This document shows positions 6,251 through 6,339 of a DNA stretch of 6,339 nucleotides, piece by piece (within the stretch, counting starts at the first letter, position 1; every line of letters starts with the position of its first letter). The stretch is from Hyphomonadaceae bacterium (GTDB lineage: Bacteria; Pseudomonadota; Alphaproteobacteria; Caulobacterales; Aquidulcibacteraceae): the NCBI GenBank assembly GCA_025458365.1, contig JALOSP010000086.1, positions 1-6,339 on the forward strand, written 5' to 3'. The notes below the pieces were generated by a model, which saw nothing but the letters and a program-made list of their open reading frames with translations, was not told the DNA's origin and ran no database searches. The translations under genes and the position numbers were made by a program.

Positions 6251-6339
6251 TCAGGATGATATAGAAGCGTATCCGGCATGACGGAGGTATGCCGCGCATT
6301 CGTCTGGATGGAAGGCTTTGAGGGTTTCACCGACGCGCT
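6251..6339 (-). CDS. IS630-family transposase (C-terminal end only)
   Basis: On the minus strand an open frame enters from the right edge and stops at TGA (6251-6253). The 28 visible residues end RVGETLKAFHPDECAAYL then RHAGYASISS. The pattern VG-x-x-L-x-x-F-x-P-x-E-C followed by a (Y/F)-x-x-x-x-GY tail is typical of the extreme C-terminus of IS630-family DDE transposases, which end soon after this segment. The catalytic DDE region and the start are outside the window, so I cannot say whether the gene is intact, split into two frames as in some members, or active. It is convergent with the export gene. Confidence 0.75.
   Translation of the reverse strand, partial: RVGETLKAFHPDECAAYLRHAGYASISS

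Larger units (their letters stand above)
6202..6339 (-). mobile_element. End of an IS630-family insertion sequence (runs off right edge)
   Basis: The 3' end of an IS630-type transposase gene and the CTAG-bounded hairpin beside it mark one end of an insertion sequence whose body lies beyond the window. IS630 elements insert at TA, preferring CTAG, and their ends lie close to the transposase stop. Two boundaries are possible: the CTAG at 6202-6205, which puts the hairpin inside the element, or the CTAG at 6241-6244, which puts it outside. I favour the first because it leaves only a few bases between the export gene stop and the element. The other end is needed to decide. Confidence 0.6.

Overview
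This window looks like part of an exopolysaccharide or capsule biosynthesis locus from an alphaproteobacterium. Sphingomonadales is my best guess, from the high GC content, the codon use and the style of the SLBB export lipoprotein; this is inference, as there is no marker gene here.

Layout. Four genes lie on the minus strand, all reading leftwards from about 4.5 kb to the left edge. In transcription order they are: a PLP-dependent sugar aminotransferase resembling Pseudomonas WbpE (3347-4507); a UDP-glucuronate 4-epimerase-like SDR enzyme (2198-3250); the phosphoglucosamine mutase GlmM (769-2124); and the N-terminal half of a WbuB/WcaI-type GT4 glycosyltransferase, cut by the left edge (1-619). 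A 315-bp GC-rich region (4508-4822) separates them from a divergent plus-strand gene for a Wza-type outer-membrane polysaccharide export lipoprotein (4823-6199). That protein has a lipobox, a long low-complexity linker, one Poly_export domain and three SLBB repeats with a period of exactly 84 residues. Immediately after its stop codon is a near-perfect 43-nt hairpin bounded by CTAG on both sides. The last 28 codons of an IS630-family transposase follow on the minus strand, running off the right edge.

How the genes fit together. GlmM makes GlcN-1-P, the route to UDP-GlcNAc. A WbpE-type enzyme would aminate a 3-keto derivative of UDP-GlcNAcA, and the epimerase would supply a galacto-configured uronic acid. 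The GT4 enzyme adds a sugar to the lipid-linked repeat unit, and the Wza-like lipoprotein exports the finished polymer. This predicts an acidic, probably amino-uronic-acid-containing polymer. The dehydrogenase, oxidoreductase, acetyltransferase, flippase, polymerase and Wzc genes that such a pathway needs are not in the window. The insertion sequence lies directly downstream of the export gene, where wzc-like genes often follow.

I see no RNA genes and no CRISPR array. I do not see an obviously new defence or mobile system. The points most worth a second look are the hairpin/IS junction, the placement of glmM inside a polysaccharide operon, and the architecture of the export lipoprotein.
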